Below, in pieces: positions 43,651 to 53,533 of a stretch of DNA of 64,000 nt. Position 1 is the stretch's first letter. Every line of letters begins with the position of its first letter. This stretch comes from Vibrio sp. 16 (GTDB lineage Bacteria > Pseudomonadota > Gammaproteobacteria > Enterobacterales > Vibrionaceae). The translations under genes and the position numbers were made by a program. The notes under the pieces were generated by a model, which ran no database searches, had not been told where the DNA came from, and worked only from the letters and a program-made list of their open reading frames with translations. Where the stretch lies: positions 1,054,001 to 1,118,000 of the forward strand of contig NZ_OY808998.1 of assembly GCF_963681195.1 (NCBI RefSeq), in the 5' to 3' direction.

Positions 43651-45354
43651 TTAGAGCGTGTGTTGGTGCTCGGCGATAAGCATGTCCATCGCAAGGTCTG
43701 CTTTTTCGTAGGCTTGCTCAAAAGACTCTTGGCTCGAGAACTCTTCCACCACTTCGTAGTAACACTTAAGTTTTGGCTCGGTTCCTGAAGGTCGAACAAT
43801 CACTCGAGCACCGCCAGAAAGATGGTAGATAAGCACGTCACTGGCGGGTAAATCGATGCTCTCAACCGTGCAGTCTGAGTGAGTACGGGTTAGTGTTTTA
43901 AGATCTTCTAATACTTCGACCTGTCGACCGGCAATTTGAGTCGGTTGATTGGCGCGCAGTTTGTCGCCCACTGGCGGCGCTTTCGGATCTAAAGCGGCGC
44001 TGTGCTGGGCATTGATGACCATACCATGTTGACGATAAATCGACTCTAGCTGATCCCAAATCGTTTTGCCTTGCGCTTTTAGTTCCGCTGTCAGTTGAGC
44101 AAACGCCACTAAAGCAGAAAGACCATCTTTATCCCAAACCTTGTTACCCACGGTATAGCCCAATGCTTCCTCATAGGCGAACAAGAACTGCTTGTCTTGT
44201 GTTTGCTTTTGCATCGCGATATTGGTCAGCCATTTAAAGCCAGTGAGCGTTTGATAGTATTCGGCGCCAAAAGAGTGAGCGATCTTTTGCAAAAGTGTTG
44301 ATGAAACAATCGTGTTGCCCACCAGTTGCCCGCTTGCCTCTGTTTTAGACAGCAAGTAGTGGCCGAACAGTGAACCGACTTGATCGCCTGTCAGCATTTG
44401 ATACTCGCCATTTGGCTTTTTCACCGAGACAGCAAAGCGGTCCGCATCAGGGTCGTTGGCGCAGGCAATATCGGCATCGTTGGCTTTTGCCAGCGCGACA
44501 ACCATGTCCATTGCACCGGCTTCCTCTGGGTTCGGAAAGTTGACCGTTGGGAAAGAACCGTCCGGTTCACGTTGCTCTTTTACACTGTAAACCTTGGTGA
44601 AGCCTGCATCAGCGAGCAGTGTTTCTGCCATCTCAGCACCGACGCCATGCATCGCAGTATAAGCGATACCGACTGCTTCAGGGGCATTGTGGTTAGACAG
44701 CAGTGCATTGCTGTTCATGGTCTGGCGATAGGTTTGGTAGTATTCCTCTTTGAGCCAAACGAGCAGTTGATGCGCTTGTGCATCGTCAAGACTCATCAGA
44801 GGCACGGGTTTTGTCGCGGCAATATCAATCTCTTTTGCGATACCAGAGTCGTGAGGCGGAATAATCTGCGCGCCATTCTCCCAGTAAACCTTAAAGCCGT
44901 TGTACTCAGGAGGGTTGTGACTGGCCGTTACCACCACGGCCGCTGCCGCGTTAAAGTGACGAACGCCAAATGCAACGATAGGGGTAGCGGCAACATCGTG
45001 AGTCAAGTAAACCTTGATACCTAGCGAGGTCAAAACGGCAGCGGTATCATGAGAAAACTGTTTTGAGTCAGGGCGACCGTCGTAACCGATCACAACGCCG
45101 CGCTCCTTTGCATTCTCAACTTGTTCAATCAAGTAATGACCAAGTCCGGTTGCAGTTTCTTGAATGACTAAGCGGTTCATCCGATTTGGTCCACACCCGA
45201 CTTTGCCGCGTAGACCTGCCGTTCCGAACTCTAAACGTTGGCTGAAGCGATCATCAAGCTCATCAAACTGCTTTTCATCAATCAGGAGTTGAAGCTCTTC
45301 TCGGGTACGAGGATCAGGATCTTTTTCTAACCAATGCGTGACTTGTTCCATCAT
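43651..45354 (-). CDS. Phosphoglucomutase/phosphomannomutase (alpha-D-phosphohexomutase)
   Basis: A 567-residue enzyme that moves phosphate between C1 and C6 of hexose phosphates, linking glycogen and maltodextrin breakdown to glycolysis. The four family motifs are clear: the phospho-Ser loop TASHNPPEYNGFKVYW (about 145), the metal loop DPDADRFAVS (about 305), the sugar loop FAYEEALGYTVGN, and the phosphate-binding RPSGTEPKLKCYYE. It starts with two adjacent ATGs. It resembles PgcA-type, long mutases more than the short ManB form. A strong Fur-like palindrome lies about 60 bases upstream. Confidence 0.9.
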   Translation of the reverse strand: MMEQVTHWLEKDPDPRTREELQLLIDEKQFDELDDRFSQRLEFGTAGLRGKVGCGPNRMNRLVIQETATGLGHYLIEQVENAKERGVVIGYDGRPDSKQFSHDTAAVLTSLGIKVYLTHDVAATPIVAFGVRHFNAAAAVVVTASHNPPEYNGFKVYWENGAQIIPPHDSGIAKEIDIAATKPVPLMSLDDAQAHQLLVWLKEEYYQTYRQTMNSNALLSNHNAPEAVGIAYTAMHGVGAEMAETLLADAGFTKVYSVKEQREPDGSFPTVNFPNPEEAGAMDMVVALAKANDADIACANDPDADRFAVSVKKPNGEYQMLTGDQVGSLFGHYLLSKTEASGQLVGNTIVSSTLLQKIAHSFGAEYYQTLTGFKWLTNIAMQKQTQDKQFLFAYEEALGYTVGNKVWDKDGLSALVAFAQLTAELKAQGKTIWDQLESIYRQHGMVINAQHSAALDPKAPPVGDKLRANQPTQIAGRQVEVLEDLKTLTRTHSDCTVESIDLPASDVLIYHLSGGARVIVRPSGTEPKLKCYYEVVEEFSSQESFEQAYEKADLAMDMLIAEHQHTL

Positions 45355-45412
45355 AGTTTCTTTACCTTTCTTAATCGTTATCCCAAGTGTATGACATTTG
45401 GGAGATTATGAG

Positions 45413-45427
45413 TGATAACGATTATCA
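45413..45427. promoter_or_regulatory. Strong Fur-box-like palindrome between phosphohexomutase and cox genes
   Basis: TGATAACGATTATCA differs from TGATAATNATTATCA at one base. It lies about 60 bases before the mutase start and 230 before coxB. A second imperfect palindrome, CCAAGTGT with ACATTTGG, lies at 45383-45401. The 45355-45656 gap holds no gene; an AT-rich promoter-like stretch at about 45515-45555 probably serves the cox operon. Confidence 0.65.
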
Positions 45428-45656
45428 TTTGTGATAGCGCAATCGCTAAACTGCACAGAAGTCCTATTAAAAGGGATTAGCACTTTCTTGCACAATCGAA
45501 AAACGCCAACTAGCTTTTATTAACATAAATATAACAAATTACGTCAATTTTGCTGTTTAAACGGAATTTTCAAAGCCCGCAGGCTCAGTTGGACTTTTTT
45601 GCTACGGAGCCTCAAAGCAGCCATCTAACGGGTGGTTAAGGCAGAGGAGAGGTCTT

Positions 45657-46844
45657 TTGAAAGGAATACAGGTTACAGTGTGGCGATTGTGCAAATCGGT
45701 CTGTATTGGCCTTGCTACATACATGAGCTTCGTGGCAACGACCCTGGCTGAAGAAAACACCTTCAACATGACGCAAGGTGTGACGGACATTAGCGGCCAA
45801 GTTTACGATTTGCATATGCTGATTTTTTACATCTGCGTTGCGATTGCTGTCGTTGTGTTTGGCGTTATGTTCTATTCCATGTATCACCATCGTAAATCGA
45901 AAGGAGCGGTGGCGGCTAATTTCCATGAAAGCACCAAGGTGGAAGTGATTTGGACGGTGATTCCGATCATCATTTTGGTCCTGATGGCTATCCCCGCAAC
46001 GAAGACTCTCGTTGCGATGGAAGATACCTCGCAATCGGACCTAACGGTGAAGATTACCGGCTCACAATGGAAGTGGCATTACAGCTACTTTAATGAAGAT
46101 GTCGAATTTTTTAGCCTGTTGGCAACCAGTCAAAAGTCGATCGACGGACTCGAAGAGAAGGGCGCCCATTACCTTCTGGAAGTCGATAACCCCTTAGTCC
46201 TCCCTATCAATCGTAAAGTCCGTTTTTTGATGACGTCGGACGATGTTATCCACTCTTGGTGGGTGCCCGATTTCGCAGTCAAAAAAGACACCATTCCCGG
46301 TTTTATTAATGAAGCATGGACGCGAATTGATGAGCCCGGCATTTATCGGGGCCAGTGCGCAGAGCTTTGTGGTCGAGCGCATGGCTTTATGCCCATCGTG
46401 GTGCACGCTATGGAAGAAACGCAGTACGACCAATGGCTTGCAGATAAGAAAGCGCAAATCGAACAAGCGAAACAAGAGGCTGCGGCGTCATTGACCGCGA
46501 CGCTCTCAAAGCAAGAACTGATCGACATTGGTATGCAGGTCTATCTTGACCGTTGTGCTGTGTGTCACCAAGCAGATGGTGCAGGCATTCCGGGCGCGTT
46601 TCCTGCGATTACCGGCAGTGCAGTCGCTACTGGAGACATCAGCGAACACATTGATGTGATTGTTAATGGCCGCGCAGGCACGGCGATGCAGGCGTTTGCC
46701 AATCAGTTGACGGACAAAGAAATCGCTGCGGTTGTTACTTACCAAAGAAACGGTTTGGGTAACGACACAGGTGATGTGGTTCAAGCTGCTGACGTAAACG
46801 CATTCAAAGCGGCGCAATCTGGCGCATCTGAGGAGGCACAATGA
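45657..46844 (+). CDS. coxB: Cytochrome c oxidase subunit II fused to cytochrome c (caa3 type)
   Basis: This 395-residue subunit takes electrons at its CuA centre. It has a signal or first helix (residues about 10-30), two membrane helices, then the cupredoxin domain with the CuA ligands in [13 protein letters not shown] (about 235) and [10 protein letters not shown] as electron entry. From about 280, a class I cytochrome c domain with CAVCHQ (about 300) and its Met ligand in [13 protein letters not shown] shows the caa3 architecture. The start appears to be TTG 45657, with AGGAGAGG just upstream. It overlaps coxA by four bases. Confidence 0.9.
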   Translation: MKGIQVTVWRLCKSVCIGLATYMSFVATTLAEENTFNMTQGVTDISGQVYDLHMLIFYICVAIAVVVFGVMFYSMYHHRKSKGAVAANFHESTKVEVIWTVIPIIILVLMAIPATKTLVAMEDTSQSDLTVKITGSQWKWHYSYFNEDVEFFSLLATSQKSIDGLEEKGAHYLLEVDNPLVLPINRKVRFLMTSDDVIHSWWVPDFAVKKDTIPGFINEAWTRIDEPGIYRGQCAELCGRAHGFMPIVVHAMEETQYDQWLADKKAQIEQAKQEAAASLTATLSKQELIDIGMQVYLDRCAVCHQADGAGIPGAFPAITGSAVATGDISEHIDVIVNGRAGTAMQAFANQLTDKEIAAVVTYQRNGLGNDTGDVVQAADVNAFKAAQSGASEEAQ

Positions 46845-48493
46845 AAACGCCCAAACCTGAGTTATCAGAACAGATCAAATCTGCTCCAGCAGCCGACGCG
46901 GAGATCAGCCGAGCGAACAGTGCGATTGTCGTTGAAGAGCATGATCATCATGGGCCTGCGAAAGGGATAACGCGCTGGCTCTATTCCACAAACCACAAAG
47001 ACATCGGGACGCTTTACCTGTGGTTTAGCTTCATCATGTTTTTGACCGGAGGCGCGATGGCGATGATCATTCGTGCCGAACTGTTCCAGCCGGGCTTGCA
47101 ATTGGTGGATCCTCAGTTCTTCAATCAGATGACGACCGTTCACGGCCTAATCATGGTATTTGGTGCCGTTATGCCTGCGTTTACTGGTTTGGCAAACTGG
47201 ATGATTCCAATGATGATTGGGGCGCCAGATATGGCACTGCCTCGCATGAACAACCTCAGCTTTTGGATTCTTCCCTTTGCGTTTTTGATTCTTATTGCCT
47301 CGCTGTTTACCGAAGGCGGAGGTCCTGATTTTGGTTGGACTTTCTATGCGCCACTGTCCACCACGTATGGTCCAGACAGCACCGCACTATTTGTATTCTC
47401 GGTACACATCATGGGGATCAGCTCGATTATGGGGGCGATTAATGTGATTGTTACCATCGTCAACATGCGCGCCCCTGGGATGACTTGGTTCAAAATGCCA
47501 ATGTTCGTTTGGACTTGGCTGATCACCGCGTTTTTGCTTATTGCGGTGATGCCCGTGCTCGCAGGCGCAGTGACCATGGTATTGACCGACAAATACTTCG
47601 GCACTTCGTTTTTTGATGCGGCTGGCGGGGGCGATCCTGTGATGTTCCAGCACATTTTCTGGTTCTTCGGTCATCCTGAGGTTTACATCATGATCTTGCC
47701 ATCGTTTGGCATTATCTCCGCGATTATTCCTGCATTTAGCGGCAAAAAATTGTTTGGCTATCATTCGATGGTCTACGCGACTTGCAGCATCGCGCTGCTC
47801 TCTTTCTTAGTCTGGGCGCACCATATGTTTACCACGGGTATGCCGGTGTTTGCAGAGCTGTTCTTTATGTACTGCACCATGTTGATTGCGGTGCCGACAG
47901 GCGTGAAAGTGTTCAACTGGGTGGCCACCATGTGGCGAGGGGCGATGACGTTTGAGACCCCGATGCTGTTTGCCATTGCGTTCATTATCTTGTTTACCAT
48001 CGGTGGATTCTCTGGGCTTATGTTGGCGATTGTCCCTGCGGACTTCCAATACCACGATACCTATTTTGTGGTGGCCCATTTCCATTATGTGTTGGTCTCT
48101 GGGGCTGTATTCTCGATTATGGCGGCCGCTTACTACTGGTTGCCAAAGTGGACCGGACACATGTATGACCATAAGCTGAGTTTGTGGCATTTCTGGTGCT
48201 CGGTTATTTCGGTCAATGTGCTGTTTTTCCCGATGCATTTCTTGGGTTTGGCGGGGATGCCACGGCGAATTCCGGACTATGCGATTCAGTTCGCTGACGT
48301 AAACCAGATTGTCTCCATCGGCGGTTTTGCTTTTGGTCTATCGCAGTTGATCTTCCTCTGGTTGGTGATCAAATGCATTCGCGGCGGAGAAAAAGCGCCG
48401 GCTAAAGTGTGGGAAAGGGCGGAAGGACTTGAATGGACTGTGCCAAGCCCTGCGCCTCATCATACCTTTGATACGCCACCAAAAGTGGATTAG
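46841..48493 (+). CDS. coxA: Cytochrome c oxidase subunit I
   Basis: The 550-residue catalytic subunit of the heme-copper oxidase, with 12 membrane helices. Ligands: His in [12 protein letters not shown] (low-spin heme a), [13 protein letters not shown] (CuB with the cross-linked Tyr, and the proton-channel Glu in this HPEVYI segment), HHMFTTGMP (CuB His pair), and HFHYVL (heme a3 and a His). D-channel residues FANWMIP-like and NNLSFWILP are present, so it is an A-type proton-pumping oxidase. It is followed nine bases later by ctaG. Confidence 0.95.
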   Translation: MKTPKPELSEQIKSAPAADAEISRANSAIVVEEHDHHGPAKGITRWLYSTNHKDIGTLYLWFSFIMFLTGGAMAMIIRAELFQPGLQLVDPQFFNQMTTVHGLIMVFGAVMPAFTGLANWMIPMMIGAPDMALPRMNNLSFWILPFAFLILIASLFTEGGGPDFGWTFYAPLSTTYGPDSTALFVFSVHIMGISSIMGAINVIVTIVNMRAPGMTWFKMPMFVWTWLITAFLLIAVMPVLAGAVTMVLTDKYFGTSFFDAAGGGDPVMFQHIFWFFGHPEVYIMILPSFGIISAIIPAFSGKKLFGYHSMVYATCSIALLSFLVWAHHMFTTGMPVFAELFFMYCTMLIAVPTGVKVFNWVATMWRGAMTFETPMLFAIAFIILFTIGGFSGLMLAIVPADFQYHDTYFVVAHFHYVLVSGAVFSIMAAAYYWLPKWTGHMYDHKLSLWHFWCSVISVNVLFFPMHFLGLAGMPRRIPDYAIQFADVNQIVSIGGFAFGLSQLIFLWLVIKCIRGGEKAPAKVWERAEGLEWTVPSPAPHHTFDTPPKVD

Positions 48494-48502
48494 GGGGGCG
48501 TT

Positions 48503-49111
48503 ATGAGCCAAGCAAAGTCGAATCAGAAACTGACGCTGAAGCTGCTCGTGGCAACCATGGCGATGTTTGGCTTCGGCTTTGCGCTGGTGCCTCTTTATGA
48601 TGTGATGTGTGATGCGCTTGGCATCAACGGCAAAACCAACACAGAATCTGTTCTTCAGCCTCAAGGGATGGTTGCGGATACCTCTCGTGTTGTCCGCGTG
48701 GAGTTTATGGCTCATTTAAATCAAGGGATCCCATGGCAGTTTGGGCCAAAGCAAGCCTACATGGATGTCCACCCTGGTGAAGTCATACAAACAGCGTTTG
48801 TGGCAAAAAATCTCGCCGCGAAAGAGATTGTTGGCCAAGCGGTACCTTCCGTGTCCCCAGGGTTAGGCGCAACCTATTTCAATAAGATCGAGTGTTTTTG
48901 TTTTAATCAGCAACCACTGGCAAGTCAAGACAGCGCCGAAATGCCACTGATCTTTTATATCGAGCCTGATATTCCCGATTCGATCCACACCCTTACTCTC
49001 TCTTATACCTTGTATGACATTACTCAGTCTGTAGACGCTTCGTTAGAAGTGGCGTCATTAACTGACACGTCCTCAATACCTTCAAGACCAAAGCAAGGAG
49101 CAGCCCAATGA
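48503..49111 (+). CDS. ctaG: Cytochrome c oxidase assembly protein CtaG/Cox11
   Basis: A 202-residue membrane-anchored copper chaperone that delivers copper to CuB of subunit I. The N-terminal helix (KLLVATMAMFGFGFALVPLY) is followed by the periplasmic immunoglobulin-like domain with the copper motif IECFCFNQQPL (C-x-C), then EMPLIFYIEPDIP and TLSYTLYDI. This is the standard position in the operon: between subunits I and III. The end overlaps coxC by four bases. Confidence 0.93.
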   Translation: MSQAKSNQKLTLKLLVATMAMFGFGFALVPLYDVMCDALGINGKTNTESVLQPQGMVADTSRVVRVEFMAHLNQGIPWQFGPKQAYMDVHPGEVIQTAFVAKNLAAKEIVGQAVPSVSPGLGATYFNKIECFCFNQQPLASQDSAEMPLIFYIEPDIPDSIHTLTLSYTLYDITQSVDASLEVASLTDTSSIPSRPKQGAAQ

Positions 49112-49992
49112 GCTCAAAACATCAACCTTACTATGTTCCCGCTCAGAGTAGTTGGCCCATTGTCGGCGCGGTTGCCCTATTTCTAATCGCGGTTGGGGCG
49201 GGGCTAACGGTGCAAAACATGGCCGAGGGTGGCGATGGCAGCGTGTTTGGCAAACTTATCTTGTTGGCGGGATTTCTTTTCTTGCTGTACATGTTTGCGG
49301 GCTGGTTTAGCAATGTGATTACCGAGTCGATGAGCGGTCAATACTCAGAGCAAATCTCGCGCTCATTTCGACAAGGCATGAGCTGGTTTATTTTCTCTGA
49401 GATTATGTTCTTTGGGGCATTTTTTGGTGCTTTGTTGTATGCCCGCGTGATAGCCGTCCCGTGGTTAGGTGGTGCCAGTAACAATGCGATGACCCATGAA
49501 GTGCTTTGGCCAACCTTTGAAGCGCTTTGGCCATTAACGACAACGCCAGGGGGCACCGAAACGCAGGCCATGGGCTGGCAAGGGATCCCTCTTATTAATA
49601 CGCTAATTCTGCTGACTTCTTCGATTACCCTGCACCTTGCGCATACCAGCTTGGAGCAAAATAAACGGATGGCGCTGATTGTGTGGCTTGAGATCACCAT
49701 AGTGTTGGCGTGCTTCTTTTTGTATTACCAAGGTGTCGAATATGCTCATGCCTATCAAGATCTAGGTCTCACGCTTCAATCGGGGATCTACGGTAATACC
49801 TTTTTCTTGCTGACGGGTTTTCATGGCATGCACGTGCTGCTTGGTACCACCTTCCTTATTGTTTTACTTGCTCGGATTGCGAAAGACCACTTTACGCCGA
49901 AAGATCACTTTGCGTTCCAAGCGGGCAGCTGGTACTGGCACTTTGTTGATGTGGTTTGGTTATGCCTGTTTGTCTTTGTTTACGTGCTGTAG
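49108..49992 (+). CDS. coxC: Cytochrome c oxidase subunit III
   Basis: A 294-residue protein with seven membrane helices. It starts with YYVPAQSSWPIVGAVALFLI, and has RQGMSWFIFSEIMFFGAFFG, TLHLAHTSLEQNKR, GFHGMHVLLGTTFL and the terminal WYWHFVDVVWLCLFVFVYVL. These are the conserved Glu and His segments of COX3. It stabilises subunit I and its proton uptake. It overlaps ctaG and is convergent with the DUF2909 gene five bases away. Confidence 0.95.
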   Translation: MSSKHQPYYVPAQSSWPIVGAVALFLIAVGAGLTVQNMAEGGDGSVFGKLILLAGFLFLLYMFAGWFSNVITESMSGQYSEQISRSFRQGMSWFIFSEIMFFGAFFGALLYARVIAVPWLGGASNNAMTHEVLWPTFEALWPLTTTPGGTETQAMGWQGIPLINTLILLTSSITLHLAHTSLEQNKRMALIVWLEITIVLACFFLYYQGVEYAHAYQDLGLTLQSGIYGNTFFLLTGFHGMHVLLGTTFLIVLLARIAKDHFTPKDHFAFQAGSWYWHFVDVVWLCLFVFVYVL

Positions 49993-49996
49993 ACCG

Positions 49997-50236
49997 CTAG
50001 TAGGGGCGCACGTTTGGGTCGATAAAACCGCTAAGCAATGCGGCAACCATAAGGACGACGGCCAATGCAGAAAGAAACACACGACGACCAAGGTAGAAGC
50101 TCATTGGTTTGTCGGGCTGCTGATTATCTTCGTCGTCTTGTTGTGGTCCTTTGACCATCTCGATCATTGCGCGAGCTAGGTTGAAAATAATGAACAGCAA
50201 TAACACCACAAGCAGCAATTTGAAAAGAAATACCAT
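49997..50236 (-). CDS. DUF2909 small membrane protein, antisense within the cox cluster
   Basis: A 79-residue protein with two membrane helices: MVFLFKLLLVVLLLFIIFNL, a charged loop (MVKGPQQDDEDNQQP), then MSFYLGRRVFLSALAVVLMV. The order of helix, MVKGP, MS.YLGRRV fits the DUF2909 family, which is found in cox clusters. It runs against the operon. AAGGA lies seven bases upstream of ATG 50236, inside the start of the SURF1 gene, and the two start codons overlap by two bases. It may be an assembly or stability factor for the oxidase; that is inference. Confidence 0.75.
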   Translation of the reverse strand: MVFLFKLLLVVLLLFIIFNLARAMIEMVKGPQQDDEDNQQPDKPMSFYLGRRVFLSALAVVLMVAALLSGFIDPNVRPY

Positions 50237-50975
50237 GAGGTTGTCCTTAGGCTTTTTAGTAAAGAGACCAACTTTTTGGTTAGCTTTGATATTAACTTTG
50301 GTTGTCTTTTCGCTATTGATCAACTTGGGTTTGTGGCAGTTAGGGCGAGCAGACGAGAAACTGGCGATGGAGCAATACCTTAGCAGCCGAGAATTTTCTC
50401 AGCCGATATCGATGAGTGAGTTGGAATCCCAGACGAAGGGGTATTTGACTGGCGTTAAGGTCAAGGCTCGTCTTACGCCAGTGAGCGGGAAGTATCTGCT
50501 ACTGGATAACCAAACCTATCAGGGACAAGTTGGCTATCTGGCGATGCAGTTGATGATAAATGAGCAGGGGAAAGGGGTGTTACTCGAACGAGGATTTGTA
50601 CCAGCAGCGGAGCGCCGCTCAGTGTTGCCTAGGGTTGAATGGTTAAATCAGCCCATAGAGGTGGTAGGACGCTTATATCAACGTTCGAACAACCCTTTGA
50701 GTGACCACCTGCTTGCTGAGTCAGGACCAGTGATAAGGATTCAAAATCTCAACTTGGCACGATTGGCCGAAGAGTGGCAGCAGCCGTTAGAGCCTTATGT
50801 ATTTCAGCCCCAAGTTGAAGATTGGACGTATCCTCAACCATGGCAGCCCGTACCAATGACATCATCAAAGCACATTGGCTATGCAGTGCAGTGGTTTGCG
50901 ATGGCAGCGGCACTGCTTGGGTTAAGTGGTTGGGTGTTCGTGAGAGCGATAAACAAAGGAGTGGCGCATGAGTAA
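50235..50975 (+). CDS. SURF1 family cytochrome oxidase assembly protein
   Basis: A 246-residue protein with an N-terminal helix (FWLALILTLVVFSLLINLGL) and a C-terminal one (SKHIGYAVQWFAMAAALLGL) around a periplasmic domain. Family signs are LGLWQLGRADEK, the GYLAMQLMINEQGKGVLLER region with 'RGFVP', and the HIGYAVQWFAMA end. SURF1 (Shy1) helps insert heme a3 into subunit I. I chose ATG 50235; an in-frame ATG at 50190 would add 15 Asn- and Ser-rich residues within the opposite gene. It overlaps the next gene by eight bases. Confidence 0.85.
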   Translation: MRLSLGFLVKRPTFWLALILTLVVFSLLINLGLWQLGRADEKLAMEQYLSSREFSQPISMSELESQTKGYLTGVKVKARLTPVSGKYLLLDNQTYQGQVGYLAMQLMINEQGKGVLLERGFVPAAERRSVLPRVEWLNQPIEVVGRLYQRSNNPLSDHLLAESGPVIRIQNLNLARLAEEWQQPLEPYVFQPQVEDWTYPQPWQPVPMTSSKHIGYAVQWFAMAAALLGLSGWVFVRAINKGVAHE

Positions 50976-51516
50976 TCCAGTGTGGCGAGGAAGAATCATA
51001 TTTCTCACATTAGTGCTGATGTTCGCATTGCCTGCAATTTTGGCCAAGACAGTGTTAACCAATCATTGGTATCAGTCTGGGGTGACCAATCGAGGCGTGT
51101 TGATTGAGCCAAGTGTCAGTTACCAAACTCTCGGCATCGACAACCCCTATGCTGGAAGTCAGTGGCAGTTGGCCTATGTGATGCCGAGTCGCTGTGAGGC
51201 ATTTTGCCAGCAGCAACTCTATCTATTGGGGCAAAGTCATACCGCGCTTGGCAAGTACCAAGGTCGGGTTTCTCCAGTATTGCTGGTTCGCTCGGACAAT
51301 GAGGTGATGCCAAAGGTAGCCGAGCAATTTAGCGTGGTTAATGTAAGCGGTAATTTGGACCACTTGGTCTCAGGATTCGAGGTCGTGATTGTTGATCCTC
51401 TAGGGCAGTTAGTCATGCGTTATCCAAAAGTGAAAACAGAAAGTGACTTGGTCCAACAAAGCAAGGATGTGTTGGCCGATTTACGCAAGCTACTCAAACT
51501 ATCGCGAGTAGGGTAA
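50968..51516 (+). CDS. Thioredoxin-fold-like membrane protein of cox cluster
   Basis: A 182-residue protein with an N-terminal membrane helix (IIFLTLVLMFALPAILAKTV) and a periplasmic domain. WQLAYVMPSRCEAFCQQQLY has a C-x-x-x-C pair where Sco-type copper chaperones have their CxxxC motif, and SGFEVVIVDPLGQLVMRYPK resembles the Sco C-terminal 'D..G.....Y' strand. A conserved His typical of Sco is not evident. It overlaps the SURF1 gene and lies before ctaA, so a role in CuA or heme delivery is likely. The family name is not certain. Confidence 0.65.
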   Translation: MSNPVWRGRIIFLTLVLMFALPAILAKTVLTNHWYQSGVTNRGVLIEPSVSYQTLGIDNPYAGSQWQLAYVMPSRCEAFCQQQLYLLGQSHTALGKYQGRVSPVLLVRSDNEVMPKVAEQFSVVNVSGNLDHLVSGFEVVIVDPLGQLVMRYPKVKTESDLVQQSKDVLADLRKLLKLSRVG

Positions 51517-51549
51517 GCGTTCACACGGTTTAAGACAGGGAGCACGTTG

Positions 51550-52584
51550 ATGAAATTGATAAATTTAGTGCGGCTTAGTTTGGCGTTAACCTTTGTCGTG
51601 ATTATGCTTGGCGCCTATACAAGACTCGCAGATGCTGGATTGGGCTGTCCAGATTGGCCCGGTTGCTATGGTCACTTGACTGTGCCGAATGAGCACCATG
51701 AGATCGCATTGGCCAAAACTTTGTACCCCTCACTGACCATTGAAGCCAACAAGGCTTGGCTTGAGATGATTCACCGCTATTTTGCAGGCACGCTTGGGTT
51801 GATCATTTTCCTCATTTCGTTTCGGTGTATTCGAGAAAAGAGTTTAGGGATTGGCTTGCCACTGACGCTCTCGTTGGTCGTGGTATTTCAGGCATTGCTC
51901 GGTATGTGGACAGTGACTATGAAGTTGATGCCCATTGTTGTGATGGGACACTTGCTTGGCGGTTTCTCGTTATTTTGTTTGCTGGCGATACTCTATTGGC
52001 GGCTCAAAGATAAATCGACACCGTCGGCAGCGGTTTTGTCTGTTCCAAAAGGCGCGAAGGGACTGGCAGCACTCGCCCTAGTCGTTGTGGTTTTGCAAAT
52101 CGCTTTGGGAGGGTGGACGTCGTCAAACTATGCCGCCTTGATGTGTACCAGCTTGCCGATTTGTCAGGGGGACTGGACAAGCTATCTCGATTTCTCTACC
52201 GCGTTTGAGCTGATTCAACCCCAACACGAAAGCTACGAGTTTGGCACCCTTGATTACGGAGCCAGAATGACAATTCATGTGACCCATCGATTTGGCGCAA
52301 TACTGACGACGCTTGTGGTGATTGCCTTGGCGTTTCAACTGCTATCAGCAAAAAGCAAAGTATTGGTTAGAACTGCAGTTTGGCTGGTGGCATTGCTTAC
52401 GCTGCAACTGCTTCTTGGTATTAGCAACGTGGTGTTTAGCCTGCCGTTGGTCGTGGCTGTTGGGCACAACTTGGGGGCGGCGCTGCTGCTAGTTGCAGTG
52501 CTAAGAGCCAACTATGTGTTGTTTGACCGTTCGACCAGTCGAGTGACCCACTCTGAATTGTTAGATAAGGAAGGTGTACGATGA
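51550..52584 (+). CDS. ctaA: Heme A synthase
   Basis: CtaA (Cox15) oxidises the C8 methyl of heme O to make heme A. This 344-residue protein has eight membrane helices with the conserved His residues: [44 protein letters not shown] and [36 protein letters not shown] is the family start, with the Cys pair in the first loop, and [15 protein letters not shown] gives the second pair. Start ATG 51550 with AGGGAG upstream. The end overlaps ctaB by four bases. Confidence 0.93.
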   Translation: MKLINLVRLSLALTFVVIMLGAYTRLADAGLGCPDWPGCYGHLTVPNEHHEIALAKTLYPSLTIEANKAWLEMIHRYFAGTLGLIIFLISFRCIREKSLGIGLPLTLSLVVVFQALLGMWTVTMKLMPIVVMGHLLGGFSLFCLLAILYWRLKDKSTPSAAVLSVPKGAKGLAALALVVVVLQIALGGWTSSNYAALMCTSLPICQGDWTSYLDFSTAFELIQPQHESYEFGTLDYGARMTIHVTHRFGAILTTLVVIALAFQLLSAKSKVLVRTAVWLVALLTLQLLLGISNVVFSLPLVVAVGHNLGAALLLVAVLRANYVLFDRSTSRVTHSELLDKEGVR

Positions 52585-53477
52585 GTAAAACGATTCACTA
52601 CACACGAGCGTCGTCTCGCGCCAACTGGCATGTGTATCTTACTCTAACTAAACCCAAAGTGGTTGCACTCATGCTTTTGACAACATTGGTTGGAATGTGC
52701 CTCGCGGTGCCGGATGCATTGCCTCTTCAACAAGCCTCATTTGGACTGATCGGAATTGCGTTGATGGCGGGGTCAGCCGCCGCCTATAACCATCTCATCG
52801 ACCGACGAATCGACTCAATCATGGCACGGACCTATAAGCGCCCGTTGCCGTCTGGTGACATCAAAGCCAGTCATGTGATGATGTTTGCAACCAGTATTGG
52901 CTTGATTGGCTTCGTGATTCTTTATGCGTTGGTCAATCCACTGACCGCTTGGCTGACGTTTGCCAGTTTGGTTGGCTATGCGGTGATCTATACCATGTAC
53001 CTAAAAAGAGCGACGCCACAAAATATTGTCATCGCAGGTATTGCCGGTGCGATGCCTCCACTATTGGGCTGGACTGCCGTCACCGGAGAGTTACATGCTC
53101 ACGCTTGGTTACTGGTGATGATTATTTTCATTTGGACTCCTCCTCACTTTTGGGCGCTCGCCGTTCACCGCAAAGAGGACTATGCAAAAGCTGATATTCC
53201 AATGCTGCCAGTCACCCATGGTGTGGAGTACACGAAAACGTCTATCTTGCTGTATACCATTCTTCTGGCGTTGGTCTGTTTGATGCCTGCCTTGGTAGGA
53301 ATGAGCGGCACGATTTACTGGATAGGATCGGTTTTTCTTAGCCTAGGGTTTATTGGTTACGCTTGGAAACTAAAATTTAACCCGAATGAAGGTTCAGCTA
53401 TCGAAACTTTCAAATTCTCGATCTACCATTTAATGACACTGTTTGTCTTACTGTTATTTGACCATTATTTAACCTAA
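52581..53477 (+). CDS. ctaB: Protoheme IX farnesyltransferase (heme O synthase)
   Basis: CtaB (Cox10, CyoE) adds a farnesyl group to protoheme to make heme O, the substrate of CtaA. The 298-residue protein has a UbiA fold: [20 protein letters not shown] is the Asp-rich prenyl-binding loop, and [20 protein letters not shown] the second. [16 protein letters not shown] completes the family pattern. About nine membrane helices. It overlaps ctaA and ends the cox/heme A cluster. Confidence 0.95.
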   Translation: MSKTIHYTRASSRANWHVYLTLTKPKVVALMLLTTLVGMCLAVPDALPLQQASFGLIGIALMAGSAAAYNHLIDRRIDSIMARTYKRPLPSGDIKASHVMMFATSIGLIGFVILYALVNPLTAWLTFASLVGYAVIYTMYLKRATPQNIVIAGIAGAMPPLLGWTAVTGELHAHAWLLVMIIFIWTPPHFWALAVHRKEDYAKADIPMLPVTHGVEYTKTSILLYTILLALVCLMPALVGMSGTIYWIGSVFLSLGFIGYAWKLKFNPNEGSAIETFKFSIYHLMTLFVLLLFDHYLT

Positions 53478-53533
53478 CTGACTGTTCACACGGTACAACA
53501 TAGGTTAACCTTTGCTGCCCTTTAGGAGTTGAG

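Noticed and set aside
44380..45024. 214-codon frame opposite the phosphohexomutase gene
   Set aside because: The minus-strand gene carries all four enzyme motifs; the opposite frame has no domain and odd composition.
47387..48238. Antisense frames of 125 and 143 codons opposite coxA
   Set aside because: Rich in His, Arg and Asn, which is typical for the complement of membrane-protein codons.
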